This document shows, piece by piece, positions 58,489 to 64,000 of a stretch of 64,000 nt of DNA. Where the stretch lies: NCBI GenBank assembly GCA_018701215.1, contig JABIWH010000057.1, positions 247,103 to 311,102 of the forward strand, written 5' to 3'. Under the pieces are notes generated by a model. That model worked only from the letters and a program-made list of their open reading frames with translations, did no database searches and was not told where the DNA came from. The stretch comes from Rhodospirillaceae bacterium. GTDB taxonomy: Bacteria > Pseudomonadota > Alphaproteobacteria > GCA-2731375. Position numbers and translations under genes: made by a program. Positions within the stretch are counted from its first letter, which is position 1; each line of letters opens with the position of its first letter.

Positions 58489-60009
58489 ATGTGTTTTGAT
58501 CACCCATGCGGCCAACCCAGCCGCAATCTGCTTGACCGGCGTCAGCTTTTGGCGGGTTTGGCCAGTGCCGGCGCGTTGGCGGGAACGGCAGGCTGCGTCG
58601 CGACCAATGCGGCATCGGGGCGGGACAGCTTTACCGGTTTTCAGTCCATCAAGGACGATATCGCCGAGGGCCGGGCCAACCATCCGAAAATCCTTAAATC
58701 CTTTGGCGGCGCCTACGAAGACCGGCGGCTGGCGGGCTATGTACAGAACATTGGGCTGAACCTGGCCAAAGGGACCGAATATCAGCAATACCCTTATCGA
58801 TTCACCATCCTGAATACGCAGATCGTCAATGCCTTCGCCTTACCCGGCGGCTTTGTCTATATCACCCGCGGCTTGCTGGCCTTGGCTTCGTCCGAGGCGG
58901 AACTGGCGGGTGTATTGAGCCACGAACTGGCCCACGTCACCGCCCGCCATGGTGCTGAACGCCGTGGCGCCCAGCAAATCGCGCAACTAGGCTTGTTGTT
59001 GGGCGCGGTGGGCCTGCGGGCCGCCGGTTTGCCGTCGGACCTGATGCAGATCGGCCAGACCGTCGCCATGGCCGCCATCAAAGGTTATTCCCGGGAGCAC
59101 GAATTCGAGGCCGACACCCTGGGTGTCCGCTATATGAGCCGGGCCGGCTATAACGCCGATGCCATGGCCTCGTTTCTGGGTAGTTTGCGGGAGCATTCAA
59201 TGGTCGAGGCGCGGGTGTTGGGCCTGCCGCCGGGCAAAGTGGATGAATTCAACATCATGTCGACCCATCCGCGCACCATGGAGCGGGTCAAGCAGGCCCA
59301 AGCGGCGGCGGCAAGCGGCAGCGGCGGCGGGCGCTGGCGGCGGGATGAATATTTGAACCATCTGGACGGCATGATGTTCGGCGATGATCCGAAACAAGGC
59401 GTTATCCGAGGGCGGAAATTCATCCATCCTGAATTGCGCTTTGAGTTTCAGGCGCCCGAAGGTTTCCGTCTGCGCAACAGCCCGGCACGGGTGGAGGCGC
59501 GCCATCCCTCCGCCGCGGCGATGATTTTCGATATGGCGCCCGCGAAAGGCGCCTCCACCGCGGCGAATTATCTGCGCCATGTCTGGGCCGCCAAGACCCG
59601 GTTGCGGGATCTCGAAAGCGTCGTCATCGATGGTCATCGAGCGGCCACGGCCTGGGCCGAGGGGCGGGGGCAAAACGGCCCGGTGCAAATTCGGGCCCTG
59701 GCGATCCGCCGCGATCGTGACCGGTTCTATCGCTTCATGTATATTTCGCCCCTTGATCAGGCTAGGCGCTGGGCCCGGCCGTTCCGGCAATCGGGGCTGT
59801 CGTTCCGCCGTATCGGCCAGACGGCGGCGGCCAAGGTGCGGGCACACAGGCTGTTGGTGGTGCCGGCCCGGCCCGATGACAATATCGCTGGTCTGGCCCG
59901 CACATTGCCCTACGGGCAATATAACGAAAGCTGGTTCCGGGTGCTAAACGACCTGGCGCCAAACCAGCCGATCAGAAAAGATCAACGGCTGAAGATCGTC
60001 GCGGGGTAG
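58489..60009 (+). CDS. M48-family metallopeptidase lipoprotein (BepA-like)
   Basis: A 506-residue exported protease. The N-terminus has a twin-Arg motif and lipobox, DRRQLLAGLASAGALAGTAGC (lipidated Cys near residue 37). The M48 domain holds the zinc motif SHELAHVTARHGAE (about residues 143-156) and the third ligand in EHEFEADTLGVRYMSRAGY (about 203-221). The C-terminal 200 residues form another domain and end in PYGQYNESWFRVLNDLAPNQ-like sequence resembling a carbohydrate-binding LysM-type fold. Such proteins monitor outer-membrane assembly. It follows the asparaginase-family gene by seven bases. Confidence 0.88.
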   Translation: MCFDHPCGQPSRNLLDRRQLLAGLASAGALAGTAGCVATNAASGRDSFTGFQSIKDDIAEGRANHPKILKSFGGAYEDRRLAGYVQNIGLNLAKGTEYQQYPYRFTILNTQIVNAFALPGGFVYITRGLLALASSEAELAGVLSHELAHVTARHGAERRGAQQIAQLGLLLGAVGLRAAGLPSDLMQIGQTVAMAAIKGYSREHEFEADTLGVRYMSRAGYNADAMASFLGSLREHSMVEARVLGLPPGKVDEFNIMSTHPRTMERVKQAQAAAASGSGGGRWRRDEYLNHLDGMMFGDDPKQGVIRGRKFIHPELRFEFQAPEGFRLRNSPARVEARHPSAAAMIFDMAPAKGASTAANYLRHVWAAKTRLRDLESVVIDGHRAATAWAEGRGQNGPVQIRALAIRRDRDRFYRFMYISPLDQARRWARPFRQSGLSFRRIGQTAAAKVRAHRLLVVPARPDDNIAGLARTLPYGQYNESWFRVLNDLAPNQPIRKDQRLKIVAG

Positions 60010-60026
60010 GCGTCAACTTGGTATGA

Positions 60027-60051
60027 GAGCGCATTCGAAGAAAATGCGCTC
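60027..60051. terminator. Hairpin between convergent M48 and manC genes
   Basis: GAGCGCATT and AATGCGCTC form a perfect 9-bp stem with a 7-base loop, 17 bases after the M48 stop. No T-run follows on the plus strand, so its role as an intrinsic terminator is uncertain. The rest of the 129-base convergent gap (60010-60138) contains further short inverted TTAAG segments but no gene. Confidence 0.35.
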
Positions 60052-60138
60052 AGACCCTTAAGTGTCGAGCAATTGAACCAATTACTTAAGTCGCGCCAAA
60101 TAAGCTTTGGTGGCGACTCCGATTAATTGAAAATTGCT

Positions 60139-61581
60139 CTAGCTGTCGCTGTCGCGGCCGTAATCATCCGCGCTACGCACGATATCGTCCTCGCCCAGGT
60201 AGGCGCCAGATTGTACTTCGATCAGGTTCAGATCGATCTTGCCGGGGTTCTCCAGACGATGCCAGGTGCCGACGGGGATGAAGGTGGACTGGTTTTCCTC
60301 CAGCATGATGGTTTCATCACCACGGCTCACCAGCGCCGTGCCTTCGACCACGATCCAATGTTCCGCCCGGTGGTGGTGCATTTGCAGGGAAAGTTTCTGC
60401 CCCGGTTTCACGCTGATCCGTTTGACCTGAAAGCGGTCGCCACTGTCCATGCCTTCATAATAGCCCCAGGGACGATAGACCCGTGGGTTCTGTTCAGCCT
60501 CGTCCCTGCCTTCGGCCTTCAGGCGGTCGACGATGGCCTTGACGTCCTGGGCCTTGTCCCGGCTGGCCACCAGTACCGCATCGGCCGTCTCGACAATTAC
60601 CAGATCCTTGACCCCAAGGGCCGTGACCAGGCGCTTTTCCGCCCGGATATAGGAATTGCCGACATCATCCAGAATAACGTCGCCCATGGTAATATTATTG
60701 GCTGCATCGCCCGCTTGCTCCAGACCCAGTTCCCACAATGCCGACCACGAGCCGATATCGTTCCAGCCGATATCGGCACTGACCACCGCCGCCGCATCGG
60801 TCTTTTCCATGACCGCATAGTCGATCGAGGTATTTGGGTTTTCGGCGAATGCGGCGGCATCCAGACGGGTGAACGAGAGGTCCCGCTGCGCCGTTTCGAC
60901 GGCCGCCCGGCACGCCTGTACAATTTCCGGGGACAGACGCTCCATCTCGGCCAATAGCCGGTCGGCACGGAACAGAAACATGCCGCTGTTCCAGCTGAAG
61001 TCGCCGGATTTCAACATTGCCTCGGCTTTCGGCAGGGCCGGCTTTTCAACGAATTCGGCGACCTGGTGGCAACCCGTGATGCTGGCAATGGCGGCGCCGC
61101 GCTTGATATAACCATAGCCGGTTTCCGCCGTCGTCGGGGTGATGCCAAAGGTTACCAGGGCGCCGCCTTGGGCGGCCTTTGCCGCCGCATCGACCGCGGC
61201 CAGAAAAGCCTCGGTATCGGCGATGCGGTGATCGGACGGCAAGACCAGGATGATCGCGTCCGGCGACCGGGCCGCCGCCAACAGCGCCCCGACCGCCGCC
61301 GCGGGCGCGGTATTGCGGCCCACGGGCTCCAGCACGATGTCGGTTGGTTCGACGTCGATGGCGCGCAGCTGTTCGGCGATGATAAAGCGGTGTTCATCGT
61401 TGCAGATCATTGTCGGTGGGTTGAAGCGGGACGGATCGGCGACGCGTTTTATGGTTGCCTGCAACATGGAGTGGCGGTCGATCAGAGGCAACAGCTGTTT
61501 CGGATAGGCAGCCCGGGATAGCGGCCACAGCCGGGTGCCGGAGCCGCCTGAAAGAATGACCGGATCTATTCGCACAGCCAT
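60139..61581 (-). CDS. manC: Mannose-1-phosphate guanylyltransferase / mannose-6-phosphate isomerase
   Basis: A 480-residue bifunctional enzyme of GDP-mannose synthesis. The nucleotidyltransferase domain begins PVILSGGSGTRLWPLSRAAY (residues 7-26) with PKQLLPL next, and later FVEKPALPKAEAMLKSGDFSWNSGMFLF. The C-terminal cupin (isomerase) domain shows YYEGMDSGDRFQVKRI, LSLQMHHHRAEHWIVVEGTA with the metal His residues (about residue 410) and GTWHRLENPG. It provides GDP-mannose for surface polysaccharide. No glycan cluster is visible nearby. The gene converges with the M48 gene. The start at 61581 has a GGAAA element upstream. Confidence 0.94.
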   Translation of the reverse strand: MAVRIDPVILSGGSGTRLWPLSRAAYPKQLLPLIDRHSMLQATIKRVADPSRFNPPTMICNDEHRFIIAEQLRAIDVEPTDIVLEPVGRNTAPAAAVGALLAAARSPDAIILVLPSDHRIADTEAFLAAVDAAAKAAQGGALVTFGITPTTAETGYGYIKRGAAIASITGCHQVAEFVEKPALPKAEAMLKSGDFSWNSGMFLFRADRLLAEMERLSPEIVQACRAAVETAQRDLSFTRLDAAAFAENPNTSIDYAVMEKTDAAAVVSADIGWNDIGSWSALWELGLEQAGDAANNITMGDVILDDVGNSYIRAEKRLVTALGVKDLVIVETADAVLVASRDKAQDVKAIVDRLKAEGRDEAEQNPRVYRPWGYYEGMDSGDRFQVKRISVKPGQKLSLQMHHHRAEHWIVVEGTALVSRGDETIMLEENQSTFIPVGTWHRLENPGKIDLNLIEVQSGAYLGEDDIVRSADDYGRDSDS

Positions 61582-61647
61582 GATTCATTTCCTGTTTTTC
61601 AACGCGCCGTAACTTGATGCCGCCTACCGGCAATTTCCCGTAACGGC

Positions 61648-62265
61648 CTATTTGCCAAAATGCACCGCCAAGGTAAAGCAGGATTGTACCAATATACCAG
61701 TCGCGGTCATGGGGTTAAGGGAGCGGCCGTTGCCGAACTGGCAACGTTCGGCATGGGCCTTGATGGTGATGCCCAGGCCCAGAACGTCCCAGGCGATACT
61801 GGCGCCGGGGGTGTTGATCCCTCCCAGGGCGCGCATGGCTTCCCAAACATCGTCACGGGCGCGCAAGATGCCATATGGCTCGTTATGTCCCGGGTTGAAT
61901 GGCCCTGCTATCCGCCTGATGTCCCGGCTGGCCAAACCACTGAGACTGGCGCGCTGGAAAATGGCTTCGAATTTCTGTGCCCCCGCCGCCGCATGATCGT
62001 CGATACGGCCCTTGTTCAACAGGGCCTGCACGGTGTCGGTGGCGCGCATGGGATAGCTGGCCGGCCCAGCACCATCCTTGTTGCTGATTTGCGCGCGGCT
62101 CAGGGCCGGGCCGTCTTCGTCCAGGGGATGATGTTGCATGCGCCAAGGCGATGGCTCCATTGCCGCATCTGCTTGCGCGGGGCCCAGTTTCAGGCGGCGC
62201 CTTCGCAGGCGCCGTTGCCGCCGCCCGCCCCCCGGCGGTTTCATCTGTTGTCCGTTGCCGCCCAT
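61648..62265 (-). CDS. DUF6456-like protein
   Basis: A 205-residue protein. The first 40 residues are very basic with runs of Arg and Pro/Gly; the C-terminal 130 resemble DUF6456, a helical family of alphaproteobacteria often near phage-type regulators: DTVQALLNKGRIDDHAAAGAQ (about residues 73-93), ILRARDDVWEAMRALGGINTPG (about 132-153), AWDVLGLGITIKAHAERCQFGN and TGILVQSCFTLAVHFGK. Its ATG follows the stop of the upstream gene directly, so the two are one operon driven by the palindrome-bearing promoter at 62641-62668. A DNA-binding role is suggested by the basic N-terminus but is not shown. Confidence 0.5.
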   Translation of the reverse strand: MGGNGQQMKPPGGGRRQRRLRRRRLKLGPAQADAAMEPSPWRMQHHPLDEDGPALSRAQISNKDGAGPASYPMRATDTVQALLNKGRIDDHAAAGAQKFEAIFQRASLSGLASRDIRRIAGPFNPGHNEPYGILRARDDVWEAMRALGGINTPGASIAWDVLGLGITIKAHAERCQFGNGRSLNPMTATGILVQSCFTLAVHFGK

Positions 62266-62634
62266 CTACACCTCGTCCAGCAAGGGCAGGCTGGTTAGGT
62301 GGAATTGGCGGTTTTCCTGCTCGGCCGTGAATTCCCTGTCGCCATCCGCGTCGATGCTGCGGATATAGTGGCTAGCGCAATATGATTTGCCCGGTATTCG
62401 CGGATGCTGGCAATAGCGCCATTGCCCGCTGGCGACCTCGCCGTCGATCCAGCGGCAGCCAATTATCTGTTGTTCAGGGCAGCGTTCGGCCCGGCTGGTG
62501 CCGGGCCCTTGCCCATATCGAGGCACATGCCCAGGCGCATGTACTCTGGCGGAACAATCAGAAGCAGCATGCTCTGGGCTGGGATGATCCAATTGCGATG
62601 GCGGGAAGATGATACGCGTCGGGTGCTGTGTCAT
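62266..62634 (-). CDS. Small Cys/His protein resembling the GcrA C-terminal motif
   Basis: A 122-residue protein without assigned family. Its C-terminal half contains IGCRWIDGE, then WRYCQHPRIPGKSYCASHYI (about residues 56-91), a Cys/His pattern like the C-terminal CRW...C...YC..H motif of GcrA cell-cycle regulators. The N-terminal HTH of GcrA is absent. Residues 1-50 are Pro/Ser/Arg-rich without clear structure. The chosen ATG at 62634 lies almost at the predicted transcription start, implying a leaderless or nearly leaderless mRNA; no other start is better. It is the first gene of the leftward operon opposite the S24 repressor and is followed without gap by the DUF6456-like gene. Confidence 0.55.
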   Translation of the reverse strand: MTQHPTRIIFPPSQLDHPSPEHAASDCSARVHAPGHVPRYGQGPGTSRAERCPEQQIIGCRWIDGEVASGQWRYCQHPRIPGKSYCASHYIRSIDADGDREFTAEQENRQFHLTSLPLLDEV

Positions 62635-62640
62635 GCATAT

Positions 62641-62668
62641 AAAATATACGAACTCGTATAAATTGCAA
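62641..62668 (-). promoter_or_regulatory. Leftward promoter with repressor operator
   Basis: Read on the minus strand, TTGCAA (62668-62663) and TATTTT (62646-62641) are 16 bases apart. The spacer is filled by the perfect palindrome TATACG-AACT-CGTATA (62645-62660), identical in its arms to the site at 63445. A bound dimer would block polymerase. Extra CGTATA half-sites at 62679-62684 and 62697-62702 lie toward the repressor's own start and may serve autoregulation. Confidence 0.6.
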
Positions 62669-62725
62669 GTAAAAAATACGTATAATAATTTGCTTTCGTA
62701 TATAAGGCGGTATATCTTATGTCCC

Positions 62726-63382
62726 ATGATTGATTGGCCAGAGACCGTCCGGCGCTTGCGTCGGGAGCGGCAGGAGACACAGGCGCGGTTCGCGGCGTTC
62801 CTGGGGACAACCCAGGCGACCGTCTCCCGGTGGGAGTCGGGGCGGCAGTTGCCGGACCGCGAACAGGCTCAGGCTATCGCCGCCCTGGCCGGGCAAGCCA
62901 TGACGGCTTATGCCGAGCCCAAGGAAGAGCCATGGCGGGCGCCGGGCTTGGCGGATAATCTGATCGCCACGGAACTGCCCGGACCGCCGGGGCGGATCAA
63001 GGATTTGCCAATTCTTGGTCACGCGGAGGCCGGGGAAGATGGGACATTCCTTGATAATGGTACGGTTGCAGGCTATGCCGGCCGGCCGGCCAATTTGGTC
63101 GGGGTGGCCAGCGCCTATGCCCTGATCGTGCATAATTCCTCCATGCGGCCGCGTTACGAGCCGCGTGAGATTGTCGAGGTGGACCCGACCATACCGGTGC
63201 AGCCGAACGACTATGTCGTGGTGCAGACCACCGATGACCGGGCCTTTATCAAATTGCTCCGGCGGCGGACCGAACGGGCCATAATTTTGGAACAATTCAA
63301 TCCCCCCAAGGAGATCCACCTTGCCCCTGAAGATGTCGCTGCCATGCATTTGATTGTCGGCGCCCATCGGGTCTACCGCTAG
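62726..63382 (+). CDS. HTH/S24-peptidase phage-type repressor (CI/LexA-like)
   Basis: A 218-residue repressor. An N-terminal HTH_3/XRE domain (residues about 5-55) has the recognition segment FLGTTQATVSRWESGRQLPD. A linker then leads to a LexA-like S24 domain. The probable self-cleavage site is AEAGEDG (Ala-Gly, about residue 102), the catalytic Ser is in IVHNSSMRPRYEPRE (about 137), and the Lys in DDRAFIKLLRRR (about 174). This is the architecture of CI-type repressors cut when RecA is activated. The start at 62726 is used because the fold begins there; earlier codons in the frame lie inside the operator region. It is divergent from the GcrA-like gene, and palindromic operators lie on both sides of it. 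Confidence 0.88.
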   Translation: MIDWPETVRRLRRERQETQARFAAFLGTTQATVSRWESGRQLPDREQAQAIAALAGQAMTAYAEPKEEPWRAPGLADNLIATELPGPPGRIKDLPILGHAEAGEDGTFLDNGTVAGYAGRPANLVGVASAYALIVHNSSMRPRYEPREIVEVDPTIPVQPNDYVVVQTTDDRAFIKLLRRRTERAIILEQFNPPKEIHLAPEDVAAMHLIVGAHRVYR

Positions 63383-63433
63383 CCGCCGATTCGACGGAAC
63401 TGGCCGCCGCAATACGCGGACGCATAAAATTTC

Positions 63434-63462
63434 TTGCAAAATTTTATACGCAAACGTATAAT
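63434..63462 (+). promoter_or_regulatory. Rightward promoter with repressor operator
   Basis: TTGCAA (63434-63439) and TATAAT (63457-63462) are 17 bases apart, close to the ideal sigma-70 promoter. The palindrome TATACG-CAAA-CGTATA (63445-63460) overlaps the spacer and the -10 box, the same design as the leftward promoter at 62641. A transcript starting near 63469 would have a leader of about 25 bases with AAAGGA before the TTG start at 63494. Confidence 0.7.
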
Positions 63463-63493
63463 AATTGACCCTGAACATCAAAAGGATCCAGCC

Positions 63494-63799
63494 TTGCCCT
63501 ACGATGCCTCTAATCTGCTTTGCGTGGCTGGCAACGGTCAGGCTTCGCATTGGTCCTACAGCACCGTGGACCGCCTGGCCGAGGTCCTGACGCCTGGTTA
63601 CTTTCCCGATGACCCGATGCGTAATTTCATGCTTCCTGGCGAATTGTTGACCCTGACCTGCCTGCCCGATAGGGCCGGGCGGCGGCGGCGCAATCCCGTG
63701 GCCGTGCTCCAGGCGGTGAGCGCGCGGACGGCTAATGGCGTCTGGCTGGTTCTGCCCCTAACCCCGATCGCCAGACCGGGTCAGGCGGCAGGAGGCTGA
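63494..63799 (+). CDS. Small phage-like protein under repressor control
   Basis: A 101-residue protein starting at a TTG with AAAGGA seven bases upstream. Its opening PYDASNLLCVAGNGQASHWSYST and then VDRLAEVLTPGYFPDDPM recall small phage structural or decoration proteins that share a W-x-Y-x-T...GYF pattern, but this is recognition by eye and not certain. The remainder has a basic patch (RAGRRRRNP) and ends RPGQAAGG. The gene lies 34 bases after the operator-promoter at 63445 and would be switched on when the S24 repressor is cleaved. It is the last intact gene before an ABC ATPase scrap and the tRNA. Confidence 0.6.
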   Translation: MPYDASNLLCVAGNGQASHWSYSTVDRLAEVLTPGYFPDDPMRNFMLPGELLTLTCLPDRAGRRRRNPVAVLQAVSARTANGVWLVLPLTPIARPGQAAGG

Positions 63800-63815
63800 T
63801 TTGCCCGGAGTGGCG

Positions 63816-63944
63816 CTAGATCGTCAAATACCGCTGCCGCGGATCGGCATTATCGAGGACTTCCTGCGCCGTTCCCTCGAACACCACTTGACCCATGTCG
63901 AGCAGGATCGCGCGGTCGCCCAGATGCAGTGCGGCAATCGGTGG
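63816..63944 (-). pseudogene. C-terminal fragment of an ABC transporter ATPase (LivF/LivG-like)
   Basis: On the minus strand about 42 residues before a TAG read AALHLGDRAILLDMGQVVFE, then GTAQEVLDNADPRQRYLTI. This is the H-loop-distal end of a branched-chain-amino-acid-type ATPase. No upstream part of the gene is present: the similarity stops just before the 3' end of tRNA-Thr. The remnant suggests that the rest was lost when DNA was inserted or deleted at the tRNA. Nothing shows that it is expressed. Confidence 0.6.
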
Positions 63945-63950
63945 AAGCAG

Positions 63951-64000
63951 TGGTGCCCACAGAGTGATTCGAACACTCGACCTCTCCCTTACCAAGGGAG
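63951..64000 (-). tRNA. tRNA-Thr(GGT), 3' part
   Basis: The window ends within this gene. On the minus strand one reads the anticodon stem CTCCC, loop TTGGTAA with anticodon GGT, stem GGGAG, a short variable loop, the T arm GAGTG-TTCGAAT-CACTC and the acceptor end TGTGGGC, discriminator A and an encoded CCA (63951-63953). The D arm and 5' end lie beyond position 64000. The 3' end is a common attachment site for integrative elements, and the sequence next to it is a gene fragment and a phage-type regulatory module. Confidence 0.9.

Noticed and set aside
60127..60957. A 276-codon plus-strand frame
   Set aside because: It is antisense to manC and shows only shadow-like composition.
62404..62576. 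A 35-codon frame inside the GcrA-motif gene on the minus strand, starting MLLLIVPPEYM
   Set aside because: It looks protein-like but has no ribosome binding site and overlaps the frame that carries the Cys/His motif.
62609..62725. Upstream extension of the S24 repressor reading frame
   Set aside because: The extra codons run through the AT-rich operator region and have no similarity; the HTH fold begins at 62726.
1..64000. CRISPR arrays, rRNA genes, toxin-antitoxin pairs, complete insertion sequences
   Set aside because: I looked for regularly spaced repeats, rRNA-like conserved stretches, small overlapping toxin/antitoxin genes and full transposases, and saw none I could support.

Overview
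The window looks like about 64 kb of a GC-rich chromosome from an alphaproteobacterium, most likely Rhodospirillales-like. The evidence is gene content: a CpdR-type receiver protein, DUF2336, DUF2333, DUF1244, DUF2065 and DUF1028 proteins, and an mreBCD-mrdA-rodA cluster. No species can be named from sequence alone. No rRNA, CRISPR array or intact insertion sequence was seen. One partial tRNA-Thr lies at the right edge.

Left third (1-20.3 kb): a catabolic accessory region. A tightly packed minus-strand operon (3642 to 1) encodes a flavin-dependent LLM oxidoreductase, a GFA-family zinc protein, both subunits of a Rieske ring-hydroxylating oxygenase, and the N-terminus of an acyl-CoA ligase. 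An acetyl-CoA-synthetase-like ligase diverges from it. Then come a membrane desaturase, and a betaine-homocysteine-methyltransferase-like protein facing a dimethylglycine/sarcosine-dehydrogenase-like flavoprotein. A long minus-strand series follows: three ACMSD/LigI-like amidohydrolases, a two-domain VOC protein, an ABM-domain protein, a GhrA-like dehydrogenase, an acyl-CoA carboxyltransferase, an M48 lipoprotein and a duplicated EthD protein. The substrate is not visible; the enzyme mix suggests an aromatic or cyclic compound.

Middle (20.4-37 kb): signalling and housekeeping. There is a PAS histidine kinase behind a full CtrA-type box, a DUF2333 protein, a universal stress protein, a lytic transglycosylase, an N-formylglutamate amidohydrolase, CpdR and Mrp/ApbC. 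The membrane-protease quality-control block hflK-hflC-DUF2065-Deg protease follows, then serB/miaA as a divergent pair, then ilvB-ilvH-ilvC. The ilv operon has a leader hairpin, a palindromic dispersed repeat between ilvB and ilvH, and a strong terminator.

37-41 kb: a lower-GC island with a DUF488 protein and an unnamed partner sits between the ilvC terminator and a DppB-type permease that has lost its usual transporter partners. 41.3-47 kb is the rod-shape operon. 47-61.6 kb mixes a GMC oxidoreductase, DUF1244, a YbdK-type ligase with a second N-formylglutamate amidohydrolase, glycerate kinase plus pyruvate kinase, TPR and DUF2336 proteins, an MFS transporter, an asparaginase-family hydrolase, a second M48 lipoprotein and ManC.

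Right end (61.6-64 kb): the most unusual part. A HTH-S24 (LexA/CI-like) repressor lies between two copies of the perfect palindrome TATACG-N4-CGTATA. Each copy sits inside the spacer of a promoter with a TTGCAA -35 box. One promoter drives a leftward pair (a GcrA-C-terminus-like Cys/His protein and a DUF6456-like protein); the other drives a rightward 101-aa phage-like protein. This module abuts a C-terminal scrap of an ABC ATPase and then the 3' end of tRNA-Thr(GGT), as expected of a small integrated or decayed phage-type element.
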